NCBI RefSeq assembly: GCF_000024885.1
Contig: NC_013512.1
Location: 1,798,001-1,862,000, forward strand
Direction: 5' to 3'
Length of the DNA stretch: 64,000 bases
DNA from: Sulfurospirillum deleyianum DSM 6946
Lineage (GTDB): Bacteria; Campylobacterota; Campylobacteria; Campylobacterales; Sulfurospirillaceae
The notes below the pieces were generated by a model. It was not told the DNA's origin, searched no databases, and saw only the letters and a list, made by a program, of their open reading frames with translations. Of the stretch, positions 8,524-17,412 are shown piece by piece. Both the position numbers and the translations under genes were made by a program. Each line of letters opens with the position of its first letter. Position 1 is the stretch's first letter.

Positions 8524-9719
8524 ATTTTAAACTTATAGACTACAAAAAAAGTTAATATACTATAACTCAAGTATGAGATAATAAAAGCATATAATGCACC
8601 GTTCATTCCATAAAATTTAACTAAAAATAAAAAAGCTATCATTGAAACTATTCCTGAAATAATATTTGGCATTAATAATAGTTTTGTTTTATTGTGTGCA
8701 AATATTTCTGAAGTAATTGACATTGTTAGCGAAAACAATGAATATGTTAAAAACATAGGTACTAGCATCCAAGCTCCCCCAATGTATTTAACATCAGATA
8801 AAATAGTAACTATATATTCAGAAAAGAAATTAATAAATAATGCTCCAAATATCATTATGAAAAAACCTATAATTAATATTTTTTTATTAAATTCTCTAAT
8901 TGAACCTTTTTTTTCCTTTTCTTTTTTATATAGTATTGGCATAAAATACATTCCAAAAAAAGCTTGTAATGCTCCTGGAATTATTACCACCAAAGAATTC
9001 ATTACAGCAAAAAGAGCTACATCCTCTAAAGTGAGATAATATTCTATTATCCACCTATTAGACATATCTCTCATCCAGCCAAATATCCCCCAAATAGCCA
9101 AAGGAGAAGCAAAAATATATATCATTTTTGCCCAATAAAAAAACTGAACCCTATTTGGAAAATTGAAATCTGAATTCTTAGGTTTAGAATAGATAATAAT
9201 TACTATATTTACTATTATAAATATGGTAAATACTCCCATAGTAGAATTTGAGAGAATAGACAATAACACTAATTTCAAGAAAAATTCAACAAAAATAGAA
9301 TTAAGATATTTTTTTCTATTTCTTAAAGAATTTATAAATATATAGTTATTAATTTTTAATACTTCACTTACAATATAAGCCATAACTACAATATATTCAA
9401 CACCATCAATATTTATCAGATTAGAAAAAAATAAAATCATTGTTAAAACTATATAGATTACAAAAAATGCTATATCTAATATGAAAATTGTTTTGTAAAC
9501 ATCAATAGCTCTCTTTTGTGATAATACAGATGTATACTTTGTCAAAGCTTGTTGAATGGCTGTAAAAGGAAATGTAAAAATGATTGCACTGAAGGATAAG
9601 ATCAAAGCATAAAGCCCAAAATCTAAACCAGATAGCTTTGAGGTAAGTATCTTAAAAACCAGAAGTCCTCCACCCATTTGAATAGCCTGAGTTAATACAG
9701 TGTAATATATTTCTTTCAT
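8520..9719 (-). CDS. wzx: O-unit flippase, Wzx-like (MOP/MATE superfamily)
   Basis: A 399-residue protein with about twelve membrane segments, starting with a short EIYYTVLTQAIQMGGG segment and a LDFGLYAL element, both typical of polysaccharide exporters in the Wzx/RfbX group. These flip undecaprenyl-linked O-units to the periplasm for Wzy. It overlaps the GT2 gene upstream and the polymerase candidate downstream by 4 bases each. Length and topology fit. The gene is very AT-rich, like its neighbours, consistent with horizontal acquisition. Confidence 0.82.
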   Translation of the reverse strand: MKEIYYTVLTQAIQMGGGLLVFKILTSKLSGLDFGLYALILSFSAIIFTFPFTAIQQALTKYTSVLSQKRAIDVYKTIFILDIAFFVIYIVLTMILFFSNLINIDGVEYIVVMAYIVSEVLKINNYIFINSLRNRKKYLNSIFVEFFLKLVLLSILSNSTMGVFTIFIIVNIVIIIYSKPKNSDFNFPNRVQFFYWAKMIYIFASPLAIWGIFGWMRDMSNRWIIEYYLTLEDVALFAVMNSLVVIIPGALQAFFGMYFMPILYKKEKEKKGSIREFNKKILIIGFFIMIFGALFINFFSEYIVTILSDVKYIGGAWMLVPMFLTYSLFSLTMSITSEIFAHNKTKLLLMPNIISGIVSMIAFLFLVKFYGMNGALYAFIISYLSYSILTFFVVYKFKI

Positions 9720-10594
9720 TTAATTCTTTTAAAAATGAAACAAGGTATCAATAATTTTAATAGTGCTTTAAAAAAATTTAAATCAAAAAAATTTCTATAT
9801 GTAATATTTTTAAATAAAAAATATTTTATTGCATAAATTTTATTGCATTTTCCAAAACTTCCAAGCCATCTAATATTCCACTTTCTCAAAGCTTCATCAA
9901 AAATTGGTTCATTTGAATATTTTAAGATTATCTCTTCTTCTGCTTTTTGCATTTTTGATATATTACTAGATAAACTTAATGCATTACCAACTCTGTATAA
10001 AGCTAAATATTCATCTACATAACCTATTTGATTATCTTTTGTTATTTTCAACCACATCTGAAAATCTTCAATATATCCTTTGTCATAATTATATTTCATA
10101 AATATATCTTTATTTATAAGTGTTGTTAAACTATTAATAAAAAAATTTCCACAAAGTAAACTTTCAAATATATTTCCTTTTTCTCCACCATCTTTAATCT
10201 TACCTATAATTTGATTTTTCATATTTATAAAATACATATTAGAATAAACCATTGCATATTGAGGATTATTTTCAAGATAATTAACTAAAACTTCAATTTT
10301 GTTATCTACAAACGCATCATCAGAAGCCAAAAGTGAAATATATTTTCCTCTGGATAGACTTCTTAATTTTTCTATAGTAAAAATTAATCCTTGATTTTCT
10401 TGTTTATAATATTGAAAACTATATTTGACTAACAGTTTTTGTGCTACATCATCTGAATTATCAGTAGAACCATCATTTATTACTATTAATTCTATATTCC
10501 TGTATGTCTGTTGCATAACACTTTCAATAGCAAATTCAACAAAACTTTCATGGTTATATAATGGTATTAATACCGAAACTAATGGTTTATTCAT
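9716..10594 (-). CDS. GT2 family glycosyltransferase
   Basis: A 292-residue GT-A enzyme with a textbook N-terminus: VSVLIPLYNHESF, VMQQTYRNIELIVINDGSTD (nucleotide site), and LLASDDAF near residue 95 as the DxD-like motif. GYIEDFQMWLK carries the likely ED catalytic region. It should add one O-unit sugar at the cytoplasmic face. A 4-base overlap links it to the GT11-like gene upstream and to wzx downstream. Donor and linkage cannot be predicted. Confidence 0.85.
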   Translation of the reverse strand: MNKPLVSVLIPLYNHESFVEFAIESVMQQTYRNIELIVINDGSTDNSDDVAQKLLVKYSFQYYKQENQGLIFTIEKLRSLSRGKYISLLASDDAFVDNKIEVLVNYLENNPQYAMVYSNMYFINMKNQIIGKIKDGGEKGNIFESLLCGNFFINSLTTLINKDIFMKYNYDKGYIEDFQMWLKITKDNQIGYVDEYLALYRVGNALSLSSNISKMQKAEEEIILKYSNEPIFDEALRKWNIRWLGSFGKCNKIYAIKYFLFKNITYRNFFDLNFFKALLKLLIPCFIFKRIK

Positions 10595-11460
10595 TCTAAG
10601 TTTTCCAAAAATAAAATATTTTTATCTTTTATATTATCAATAATATACTTATTTAGTTTTTCTTCAAATACCCATTCTGATAGAGATATAATAATTTTAT
10701 TATGATTAATATTCAACCATGCAAAAAACAAACTAAAACCACTATTAGCAATAATATTATGCTTACTTAAAGTCATCAAATGAAACTCTTCGTAGTCTTG
10801 AAATCCTTCAACAAATTCAAATTCAACATTATCTAAAAAATTAAAATTGGGCTTAAGCCAATCAAGATCATCTGAAAAGATTAGTAATTTCATTTTCAAT
10901 AAATTCTTTGATATATATTGAAGTGCTTTTTTATAGTATTCCAAACTACAAGTACAATGTAATTTCGATGCATTATCATCATGCGCAAAATCACTACTTT
11001 GCTTAGCCAAAAAATGATTTGTTGAATCCATATATTCAGATTTTAAAGTCAATTCTTTCTGTAAAATTTCTTTTATATGACTAAAATATCTATCTCCACT
11101 CCATTCTCCCTCAACATAAATATTATCTGGAAGCAAATTGAAATTCTCCAAGGAAATAAAACTTTCATTACAATAATTTCTATAATTTATTTTCCAGTTA
11201 GTAAATTTCTGAAATAAATTATTAATTTTTAATAAATACTTATTGGGTTTAAACTGTTTTATTTCTTGCTCTGTTGCAATCTTTGCAACCACATTATATT
11301 TGTCTAAGTGATATTCTCTAATAGTATCAGAACCTGAAATATTATCAAACCAAAAAATATCAAGTTTTAATTCAGTATTATATTTTAGAGACAATGCTCT
11401 ACCAACTGAGTACTTATGTAATTGACTCGCCAAGCCACCCATTATTTTTATTATTATCAT
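10591..11460 (-). CDS. GT11-like fucosyltransferase paralogue lacking the HxRRGDY motif
   Basis: This 289-residue protein matches the GT11 gene at 16525-17412 from end to end ([10 protein letters not shown] start, a GEW element near 118-120, CSLEYY, FSDD, NSGFSLFFAWLN). Between LTLK (137-140) and CSL (171-173), however, it is 12 residues shorter than the paralogue. The missing piece includes most of the donor-binding HIRRGDY motif, leaving SSDFAHDDN. The frame is intact, so this looks like an in-frame deletion of 36 bases near 10993-11000. The product is probably inactive, or at best an altered enzyme. It is a recognisable family member whose function is doubtful. Confidence 0.7.
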   Translation of the reverse strand: MIIIKIMGGLASQLHKYSVGRALSLKYNTELKLDIFWFDNISGSDTIREYHLDKYNVVAKIATEQEIKQFKPNKYLLKINNLFQKFTNWKINYRNYCNESFISLENFNLLPDNIYVEGEWSGDRYFSHIKEILQKELTLKSEYMDSTNHFLAKQSSDFAHDDNASKLHCTCSLEYYKKALQYISKNLLKMKLLIFSDDLDWLKPNFNFLDNVEFEFVEGFQDYEEFHLMTLSKHNIIANSGFSLFFAWLNINHNKIIISLSEWVFEEKLNKYIIDNIKDKNILFLENLE

Positions 11461-11461
11461 A

Positions 11462-12073
11462 TTAAATATCCAATTTTCTTATCACTTTTGCAGGATATCC
11501 ACCAGCAATTACATTTTCAGGAATTAATTTTGTAACAACAGAACTATTTGCTATCACACTATTGTCTCCAATAGTTACACCTTTTAAAATCTTTACATTA
11601 GAACCAATAAATACATTTTTACCAATAACTACTTTTGCAGTTTTTGGAGTTCCCGTCATTCGTCTCTCTGGATGTAAATCGTGAAAATCACTATCTGTTA
11701 TCTCAACATTTAGTCCAATAAGAGTTTTTTCTCTTATTTCAATCCCTTCACCTTCACTTGTGATCATAAAGTTATTATTTATCCAAACATCATCACCGAT
11801 AACTATTTTTGAATGTTCATTTCTAGTGTCAATATATCCATAACCACTGTAGAGATAAGGGCTTGGCGTTACACCAAGGTTTACATTTTTACCAAACACG
11901 ATTGTCCCCCCCCCTAATAGTTGAGTTGGCTGATTATAGATTGGTTTGCCAACTATATTTTTACAGTTTGATAACATTTTGTACTTCAAAATTCTTGGGT
12001 ATTGAAAAATAAAATACTCAACGATATGCTTTAGTTTTCGCTTTACCTTAAAGATAAAATTATTTATACTCAT
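11462..12073 (-). CDS. Hexapeptide-repeat acyltransferase (WbbJ-like O-acetyltransferase), poly-G containing
   Basis: A 203-residue left-handed beta-helix protein. Repeats such as [24 protein letters not shown] and [12 protein letters not shown] lead to a [14 protein letters not shown]-terminus typical of the Maa/WbbJ/NodL group. The DFHDLHP segment supplies the catalytic His. It probably O-acetylates a sugar of the polysaccharide. Codons 54-56 are a run of nine G (positions 11906-11914); either a G8 or a G10 tract would stop translation within about eleven codons, so expression is likely phase-variable. As read here the frame is ON. It overlaps fdtB by 14 bases. Confidence 0.85.
   Translation of the reverse strand: MSINNFIFKVKRKLKHIVEYFIFQYPRILKYKMLSNCKNIVGKPIYNQPTQLLGGGTIVFGKNVNLGVTPSPYLYSGYGYIDTRNEHSKIVIGDDVWINNNFMITSEGEGIEIREKTLIGLNVEITDSDFHDLHPERRMTGTPKTAKVVIGKNVFIGSNVKILKGVTIGDNSVIANSSVVTKLIPENVIAGGYPAKVIRKLDI
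11906..11914 (-). repeat. Homopolymer G9 tract (coding strand) in the acetyltransferase gene
   Basis: Nine consecutive C on the plus strand, read as GGG GGG GGG (Gly54-56). Long G tracts in low-GC Campylobacterota genomes are known contingency loci. Changing the tract by one base either way leads to early stops (TAA shortly downstream in both alternative frames). Confidence 0.9.
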
Positions 12074-13160
12074 TTAAAACCTTAACAATCTGCATAGTAT
12101 CTTCCAAACTCTGAACACCACTAATAGGCAAACTCAACACTTCATTATGTATTTGTCCACTTATTGGATAACTATCATTATTCCACTCTTTATAAGCATT
12201 TTGTTTATGTGGAGGTAGTGGATAGTGGATAAGTGTTTGAATGTCATTTTCCTGTAGATATTTTTGTAGTTCATCTCTTTTATTTGTTCTTATCGCAAAC
12301 AGATGCCACACATGATTATCTTCTGCTCTTAAAGTTGGTAAAATTAATTTATCATTTTTGATATTTTGTAGATAATAGTTTGCTATCCCTCTTCTTTTTT
12401 CTACTTCATTATCAAGGTATCTTAATTTTACTCTAAGCATTGCTGCTTGCATTTCATCAAGTCTGCTGTTTATTCCTTTATAAAGATTTTCATATTTTTT
12501 ATGGCTTCCATAGTTTCCTAGTGCTTTTATAGCACTCGCTAATTCTTCATCATTTGTTGTAACTGCTCCACCATCACCTAAGGCTCCAAGATTTTTTCCA
12601 GGGTAAAAGCTAAATCCGCTTGCATCTCCTAGATTTCCACTGCGTTTATCTTCAAAGTATGCACCATGAGATTGGGCTGAGTCTTCTATCACTTTTAAGT
12701 TATGTTTTTTTGCTATTGCGTTTATCTTGCTCATCTCACAAGTTTGTCCATATAGATGTACTGGCAAAATTGCTTTTGTTTTTGAAGTGATTTTTTCTTC
12801 TATTTTAGCTGGGTCTAAAAGAAAAGTATTTATATCTGGTTCTACTAAAATAGGTACAAGATTGTTTTGAGAAATTGCCAAGATAGATGCAATGTAAGTG
12901 TTTGAAGGAACTATCACTTCATCCCCATCGCTCATGACACCCATCTCTTTATATGCTCTTAGAACTAAGATAAGTGCATCAAGACCATTTGCAACACCAA
13001 TGGCATACTTTGTACCACAATACGCTGCAAACTCTTTTTCAAACTCTTTATGTTCATTTCCTTGTATGTACCAACCACTATCTATCACCCTTGTGCAAGC
13101 TTCTATTAACGCAGCTCTATACTGAGTGTTTATGCCTTTTAAATCTAAAAATGGAATCAT
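12060..13160 (-). CDS. fdtB: DegT/DnrJ/EryC1 aminotransferase (FdtB/QdtB-like)
   Basis: A 366-residue PLP-dependent sugar aminotransferase. [14 protein letters not shown] marks the N-terminal cofactor region, [11 protein letters not shown] holds the PLP-contacting Asp, and [15 protein letters not shown] provides the active-site Lys, typical of 3-aminosugar enzymes (FdtB, QdtB, WlaRG). With FdtA, RmlA and RmlB in the same operon it should aminate C3 of dTDP-3-keto-6-deoxy-hexose to give Fuc3N or Qui3N. It is separated by 1 base from the GNAT gene upstream and overlaps the acetyltransferase gene downstream. Confidence 0.85.
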   Translation of the reverse strand: MIPFLDLKGINTQYRAALIEACTRVIDSGWYIQGNEHKEFEKEFAAYCGTKYAIGVANGLDALILVLRAYKEMGVMSDGDEVIVPSNTYIASILAISQNNLVPILVEPDINTFLLDPAKIEEKITSKTKAILPVHLYGQTCEMSKINAIAKKHNLKVIEDSAQSHGAYFEDKRSGNLGDASGFSFYPGKNLGALGDGGAVTTNDEELASAIKALGNYGSHKKYENLYKGINSRLDEMQAAMLRVKLRYLDNEVEKRRGIANYYLQNIKNDKLILPTLRAEDNHVWHLFAIRTNKRDELQKYLQENDIQTLIHYPLPPHKQNAYKEWNNDSYPISGQIHNEVLSLPISGVQSLEDTMQIVKVLNEYK

Positions 13161-13161
13161 C

Positions 13162-13680
13162 TTACAAATACCTCTTATATTTTTCTTTTGTTATTTCATA
13201 TTCACTTTTTTCAAAATTGAAAAAATATTCCAACTCGTTTTCAGCTACCACTTTTGCTCCAAATCTTTGATGAAATGCTGTCACTTTATCATTTCCTTTT
13301 TGAACTTCAAAATGAGATTTTTCAAACCCTAGTGTGTAAAAGGCAAACTCATATATTTGAAGTGCAGATTCTATGGCTGTAGTTTTTGGAGCATCCTCTT
13401 TTATAAGCCAACTTCCCCAGCAGAATGAGTTATTTTTAAAATCATACATTCTTACAAGTCCAAGTTTTTCTTCATCTTTTGATTCGATTACAAAGTAAAA
13501 TTCTTTTTTCTCTTCTTCTCGTTGTTTATAACTTTTTATCCACTCTTTTTGAGACGCAACTGTACCTGTTACTTTTGAAAGATATTTCGTTTTATCTTGA
13601 TTTTGTCTCATGCTATAAATAAACTCTGCATCTTCTATAGTAACTGTTCTCATATTTATATTTTTGCCATAAATGATCAT
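13162..13680 (-). CDS. GNAT family acetyltransferase (RimJ/PseH-like)
   Basis: A 172-residue GNAT protein beginning with [19 protein letters not shown] and ending with a [26 protein letters not shown]-type acetyl-CoA binding and C-terminal segment. It lies between fdtC and fdtB in the dTDP-aminosugar cassette, so a sugar amine is the likely acceptor, analogous to PseH; a protein acceptor cannot be excluded. The 25-base gap to fdtC is unusually wide for this operon and contains a G10 tract. If the tract had 11 (or 8) G, fdtC would end in an ATGA overlap with this start codon. Confidence 0.75.
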   Translation of the reverse strand: MIIYGKNINMRTVTIEDAEFIYSMRQNQDKTKYLSKVTGTVASQKEWIKSYKQREEEKKEFYFVIESKDEEKLGLVRMYDFKNNSFCWGSWLIKEDAPKTTAIESALQIYEFAFYTLGFEKSHFEVQKGNDKVTAFHQRFGAKVVAENELEYFFNFEKSEYEITKEKYKRYL

Positions 13681-13705
13681 GCCGCCATTAGGCTAACATA
13701 ACTAT

Positions 13706-14221
13706 CTACCCCCCCCCCTCTAAGCACTCTTTACATGTAAGGCTTTCATCACACTTCTGTCCACATTTGCAAACATACCCTTTATGTTTAGCAGGATTTC
13801 CATACCAAAGTTCTTGAGTTCCTACATCTTTGGTTACAACACTTCCCGCTCCTATCATCGCATATTCTCCAATAGTGATACCACCTACAATCGTACTATT
13901 TGCACCTATTGAAGCTGATTTTTTTATAATAGTTTTTAAAAACTCTTTTGGATATTGTTTACTTCGTGGTAAAAAATCATTTGTGAAAGTTACATTTGGA
14001 CCGATAAAAACATTATCTTCTAGGGTTATTCCATCCCAAACTTGCACACCACTTTTTATGGTTACATTATCTCCTATAATTACATCATTTTCTATTAGAA
14101 CTCCAGCATTGATATTACTGTTATTACCTATCTTTGCATTTTTTAAAACAACACAAAACTGCCAAATATTTGTATTTGCACCAATATGTTTCGTTTGAAC
14201 ATCTGCTAATTTATGAATCAT
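13706..14221 (-). CDS. fdtC: Hexapeptide N-acetyltransferase of the dTDP-3-aminosugar pathway (FdtC/QdtC-like)
   Basis: A 171-residue left-handed beta-helix enzyme starting [21 protein letters not shown] and carrying repeats [24 protein letters not shown] and [13 protein letters not shown]. It matches the FdtC/WbpD group that acetylates 3-amino sugars. The C-terminus is Cys-rich ([15 protein letters not shown]) and ends in three Gly encoded by a G10 tract immediately before TAG. One palindrome copy (13731-13740) encodes LTCK here, the only copy in the AT-rich block. It overlaps fdtA by 11 bases. N-acetylation of Fuc3N or Qui3N is the most likely role. Confidence 0.83.
   Translation of the reverse strand: MIHKLADVQTKHIGANTNIWQFCVVLKNAKIGNNSNINAGVLIENDVIIGDNVTIKSGVQVWDGITLEDNVFIGPNVTFTNDFLPRSKQYPKEFLKTIIKKSASIGANSTIVGGITIGEYAMIGAGSVVTKDVGTQELWYGNPAKHKGYVCKCGQKCDESLTCKECLEGGG
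13709..13718 (-). repeat. Homopolymer G10 tract at the 3' end of fdtC
   Basis: Ten consecutive C on the plus strand. As sequenced, FdtC ends GAG GGG GGG GGG TAG. With 9 G the protein ends one residue later in another frame. With 11 (or 8) G the frame runs ten more codons and stops at TGA overlapping the ATG of the GNAT gene. The tract therefore changes the FdtC tail and probably translational coupling. Confidence 0.9.
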
Positions 14222-14615
14222 TATTTACCATCTCTAAGAATGTATCATAGTTAGTAATATAATCACTAGCATCATAATATTCATCAGCTAAAACCATAAG
14301 TACACAATCACCACTAAAATCATGCATCGTTCCCCAAATAAGTGCATCTTGAAAAAGGCCCAAATTTGGTTTGTTCAGTTCATATGTTTTTTTTTCTTTT
14401 CCATTATCTAAAGTAACTTTACAACTTCCCACAACAGATACAAGAAACTGTTTTGTTTTATAATGAGAATGATTTCCTCTAGGAATTCCTTCTTGTGTTC
14501 CGTAGATATAAAAAACTCTTTTGACATCAAAAGGTATTTGTCTATTTGCTTCAAGTGCTATAAGTTGCCCTCTATAGTCTCCTAATACTTTAAATTCTTG
14601 TAAAGTTGTAATCAT
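14211..14615 (-). CDS. fdtA: dTDP-4-oxo-6-deoxyglucose 3,4-ketoisomerase (FdtA/QdtA/WxcM-like cupin)
   Basis: A 134-residue single-domain cupin. [11 protein letters not shown] at the start, KRVFYIYGT, and RGNHSH (the paired active-site His residues), then [15 protein letters not shown] and [13 protein letters not shown], match the FdtA/QdtA family. These move the keto group from C4 to C3 of the RmlB product. Its position between rmlB and fdtC, with 4- and 11-base overlaps, supports the pathway. Sequence alone does not distinguish the galacto (FdtA) from the gluco (QdtA) product. Confidence 0.87.
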   Translation of the reverse strand: MITTLQEFKVLGDYRGQLIALEANRQIPFDVKRVFYIYGTQEGIPRGNHSHYKTKQFLVSVVGSCKVTLDNGKEKKTYELNKPNLGLFQDALIWGTMHDFSGDCVLMVLADEYYDASDYITNYDTFLEMVNNDS

Positions 14616-15655
14616 TTACTAATCCCATATTTATTTAAATACCACTCAATAGTTTTAACTATTCCTGTGTCGAATGTTTCGTTTGCTTTCCACTCTAGTT
14701 CATTTTTTAGTTTTGTGGCATCAATAGCATAGCGTCTATCATGTCCTGCTCTATCTTCTACAAATGTTATTAAACTTTTATATGAAAAATTTGATTTTGG
14801 AACTTGTTGGTCTAAAATAGTACAAATTCTATCTACTATCTGAAGATTTGTTCTTTCATTTCTCCCACCGATATTATAAGTATCTCCTGTTTTACCTGTA
14901 TGATAAACGATATCTATCCCTTTACAGTGGTCAAGTACATAAAGCCAATCTCGGATATTTTTCCCATCACCATAGATTGGTATTGGGTTTCCTTTAAGGG
15001 CATTTCTTATGATAGTTGGGATGAGTTTCTCATCGTGTTGTTTTGGTCCATAGTTATTTGAGCAGTTTGTGATAACAGTATTGAGTCCATAAGTCTCATA
15101 ATATGCTCGAATAATCATATCACTTGAAGCTTTTGAAGCGGAATATGGAGAGTTTGGCATATAGGGAGTGGTTTCTGTAAACAAATCATTTGGGTCAAGG
15201 GTGAGTGTTCCATAGACTTCATCTGTTGAAATATGGTGAAATCTACAGTTTTGATAAGCTTCTTTATAAGTAAAAGGCTTCTCCATCCAATAGTTTTTCG
15301 CTACATCGACAAGGGTATAAGTACCATTTACATTTGTTTGGACAAATACACCTGGGTTTTTGATAGAGTTATCTACATGACTTTCAGCCGCAAAGTGGAT
15401 AACACCTCTTATATCGTATTCATTAAAGATAAACTCTACAAGCTCACGGTTACAAATATCCCCTTTGATAAATTTATATCGTGGATTTTGTTCACACTCT
15501 TTTAGGTTTTCTAAGTTCCCTGCGTAAGTGAGCAAGTCTAGGTTTACTAAATTGTACTCTGGGTATTTTTCTAGGAAATATGGTACAAAATTTGAGCCTA
15601 TAAATCCTGCTGTTCCTGTGAGGAGTAATGATTTATTATTGTTATTGAGCATCAT
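14612..15655 (-). CDS. rfbB: dTDP-glucose 4,6-dehydratase (copy 1)
   Basis: A 347-residue extended SDR with [11 protein letters not shown] at the N-terminus, [21 protein letters not shown] (catalytic Thr-Asp-Glu) and YSASKASSD (Tyr and Lys), all diagnostic of RmlB. It makes dTDP-4-keto-6-deoxyglucose for FdtA, and for RmlC if dTDP-rhamnose is made. It overlaps rmlA by 14 bases and fdtA by 4 bases. A second, less AT-rich RmlB is at 26481-27497, so this one probably travelled with the aminosugar cassette. Confidence 0.95.
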   Translation of the reverse strand: MMLNNNNKSLLLTGTAGFIGSNFVPYFLEKYPEYNLVNLDLLTYAGNLENLKECEQNPRYKFIKGDICNRELVEFIFNEYDIRGVIHFAAESHVDNSIKNPGVFVQTNVNGTYTLVDVAKNYWMEKPFTYKEAYQNCRFHHISTDEVYGTLTLDPNDLFTETTPYMPNSPYSASKASSDMIIRAYYETYGLNTVITNCSNNYGPKQHDEKLIPTIIRNALKGNPIPIYGDGKNIRDWLYVLDHCKGIDIVYHTGKTGDTYNIGGRNERTNLQIVDRICTILDQQVPKSNFSYKSLITFVEDRAGHDRRYAIDATKLKNELEWKANETFDTGIVKTIEWYLNKYGISK

Positions 15656-16520
15656 CTTCCTTTACTAAATCATAAAGATATTGTCCGTAACCATTTTTAG
15701 AAAGTGGTTTTGCTATTTCTAGCACTTTATCTTTATTTATCCAACCATTTCTATATGCTATCTCTTCAAGGCAAGCTATTTTATATCCTTGTCTATGCTC
15801 TATAGTTTGTACAAATTGTCCTGCTTCTATTAAGCTATCATGAGTACCAGTATCTAGCCATGCAAATCCTCTTCCTAAAAGCTCAACTTTTAATTTTCCT
15901 CTTTTTAGGTACTCTTGATTCACTGTTGTAATTTCTAATTCACCTCTCTCACTTGGCTTAACATTTTTTGCTATTTCAATCACATCATTATCATAAAAAT
16001 ATAATCCTGTTACTGCAAAGTTTGATTTTGGCTTATTTGGTTTTTCTTCTATACTGATTACATTTTTATCTTTATCAAATTCAACTACACCAAATCTTTC
16101 TGGATCTTTTACTTGATATCCAAATATAACTGTTCCATCTTTTAAAGTTGCCACCTCTTTAAGCATAGAAGAAAATCCTTGACCATAAAATATATTATCA
16201 CCCAAGATAAGGCACACACTATCATTGCCAATAAACTCTTCACCTAAAATAAAAGCTTGAGCTAACCCATCTGGAGTTGGTTGAATTTTGTATTTTAAAT
16301 TTATTCCCCAATCACTTCCACCTCCTAAAAGTTCTTCAAACTTTACAATATCTTGCGGAGTTGAAATAATAAGTATCTCTTTAATACCTGCTAACATCAA
16401 AACTGATAAAGGATAATATATCATTGGTTTATCATAGATTGGAAGTAGTTGCTTACTTATACTTCTTGTTATTGGATAAAGTCTTGTTCCGCTACCACCT
16501 GCTAATATTATCCCTTTCAT
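15642..16520 (-). CDS. rfbA: Glucose-1-phosphate thymidylyltransferase (copy 1)
   Basis: A 292-residue nucleotidyltransferase of standard RmlA length. It begins [16 protein letters not shown], then has [23 protein letters not shown] (metal-binding Asp), [10 protein letters not shown] and a [12 protein letters not shown] segment. It forms dTDP-glucose from dTTP and glucose-1-phosphate. The next gene in the direction of transcription is rmlB. The protein is closely similar to the copy at 27494-28357 but is encoded with higher AT content. Confidence 0.95.
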   Translation of the reverse strand: MKGIILAGGSGTRLYPITRSISKQLLPIYDKPMIYYPLSVLMLAGIKEILIISTPQDIVKFEELLGGGSDWGINLKYKIQPTPDGLAQAFILGEEFIGNDSVCLILGDNIFYGQGFSSMLKEVATLKDGTVIFGYQVKDPERFGVVEFDKDKNVISIEEKPNKPKSNFAVTGLYFYDNDVIEIAKNVKPSERGELEITTVNQEYLKRGKLKVELLGRGFAWLDTGTHDSLIEAGQFVQTIEHRQGYKIACLEEIAYRNGWINKDKVLEIAKPLSKNGYGQYLYDLVKEDDAQ

Positions 16521-16524
16521 TTTT

Positions 16525-17412
16525 TTATCTAATTATTGTAAAATTATCTTGTTCAAGGGAATTAAGAATATTTATATTTATTCTATCGTCATTAACCCAT
16601 GTCTGAGGAACTATAATCATCTTATCTTTATTTTGGTTAAGCCAACCTGCCATTAAACTGAATCCACTATTTGCTGTTATTCCATGTTTGCAATATGACA
16701 TTAATAACAAATCTTCAAAATTCTGATTTTTTTCCATAAATCTACAAGACTCGTTTATTACGAAATTTTTTTTTACCCATAATATGTCATCTGAAAAAAT
16801 ATAAAAAATTGGATTGTCTATTTTTTCTTTTACAATTTGAATTGCTTTATAATAATAATCCAAACTACACTTTGCATGAAAAGCTGCAGCATTTTTATTT
16901 GAAAGATAATCACCTCTCCTAATATGAAGAAAAACTGAATTATCACTTGATTTTAATTCTTTTATTGTATTTTGAATATTAATGCTTGATCCTCTTTTTA
17001 ACGTTAACTCATTTTTTATAGTATCTTGATAATCTTCAAAATATTTAAATCCATTCCATTCTCCATCTAAATAAATATCTGATTTTAATTTATGAAAATC
17101 AGATATTGAGATAAAACTTTTATTAATGTAACTCTTTTTATAAATTCTTATTGAAAAAAATTTTTCTATCTTTCTAGCAATTCTATTAAATAAATTATTG
17201 CCTTTCAATTTCTTTATTTCACTTACTGTTGCAATAGTAGCATTTATATTAAAATAATCCAGTTGATATTCCCAAGGCGTATCACTTTTTGGATTATCAA
17301 ACCATGTTAAATCTAATTTCAAAGGAACATTATATTTTAAAGATAAAACACGTCCTAATGCATATTTATGCATTTGACTAGTTAATCCACCCATAATTTT
17401 AATTATTATCAT
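16525..17412 (-). CDS. GT11 family alpha-1,2-fucosyltransferase (or colitosyltransferase), intact motif
   Basis: A 295-residue GT11 protein with [20 protein letters not shown] at the start, GEWNG near 118, the full donor-binding motif HIRRGDY at 163-169, CSLDYY, IFSDD and [14 protein letters not shown]. It is the intact relative of the deleted copy at 10591-11460. It lies directly after the ColD-like gene (4-base overlap), which favours GDP-colitose or GDP-fucose as donor. The acceptor is probably a galactose-type residue by family knowledge; the linkage is inferred. Confidence 0.86.
   Translation of the reverse strand: MIIIKIMGGLTSQMHKYALGRVLSLKYNVPLKLDLTWFDNPKSDTPWEYQLDYFNINATIATVSEIKKLKGNNLFNRIARKIEKFFSIRIYKKSYINKSFISISDFHKLKSDIYLDGEWNGFKYFEDYQDTIKNELTLKRGSSINIQNTIKELKSSDNSVFLHIRRGDYLSNKNAAAFHAKCSLDYYYKAIQIVKEKIDNPIFYIFSDDILWVKKNFVINESCRFMEKNQNFEDLLLMSYCKHGITANSGFSLMAGWLNQNKDKMIIVPQTWVNDDRININILNSLEQDNFTIIR

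Noticed and set aside
13126-14198. Plus-strand open frames over the aminosugar genes
   Set aside because: They are shadows of well-supported minus-strand genes and have no recognisable domains or ribosome sites.
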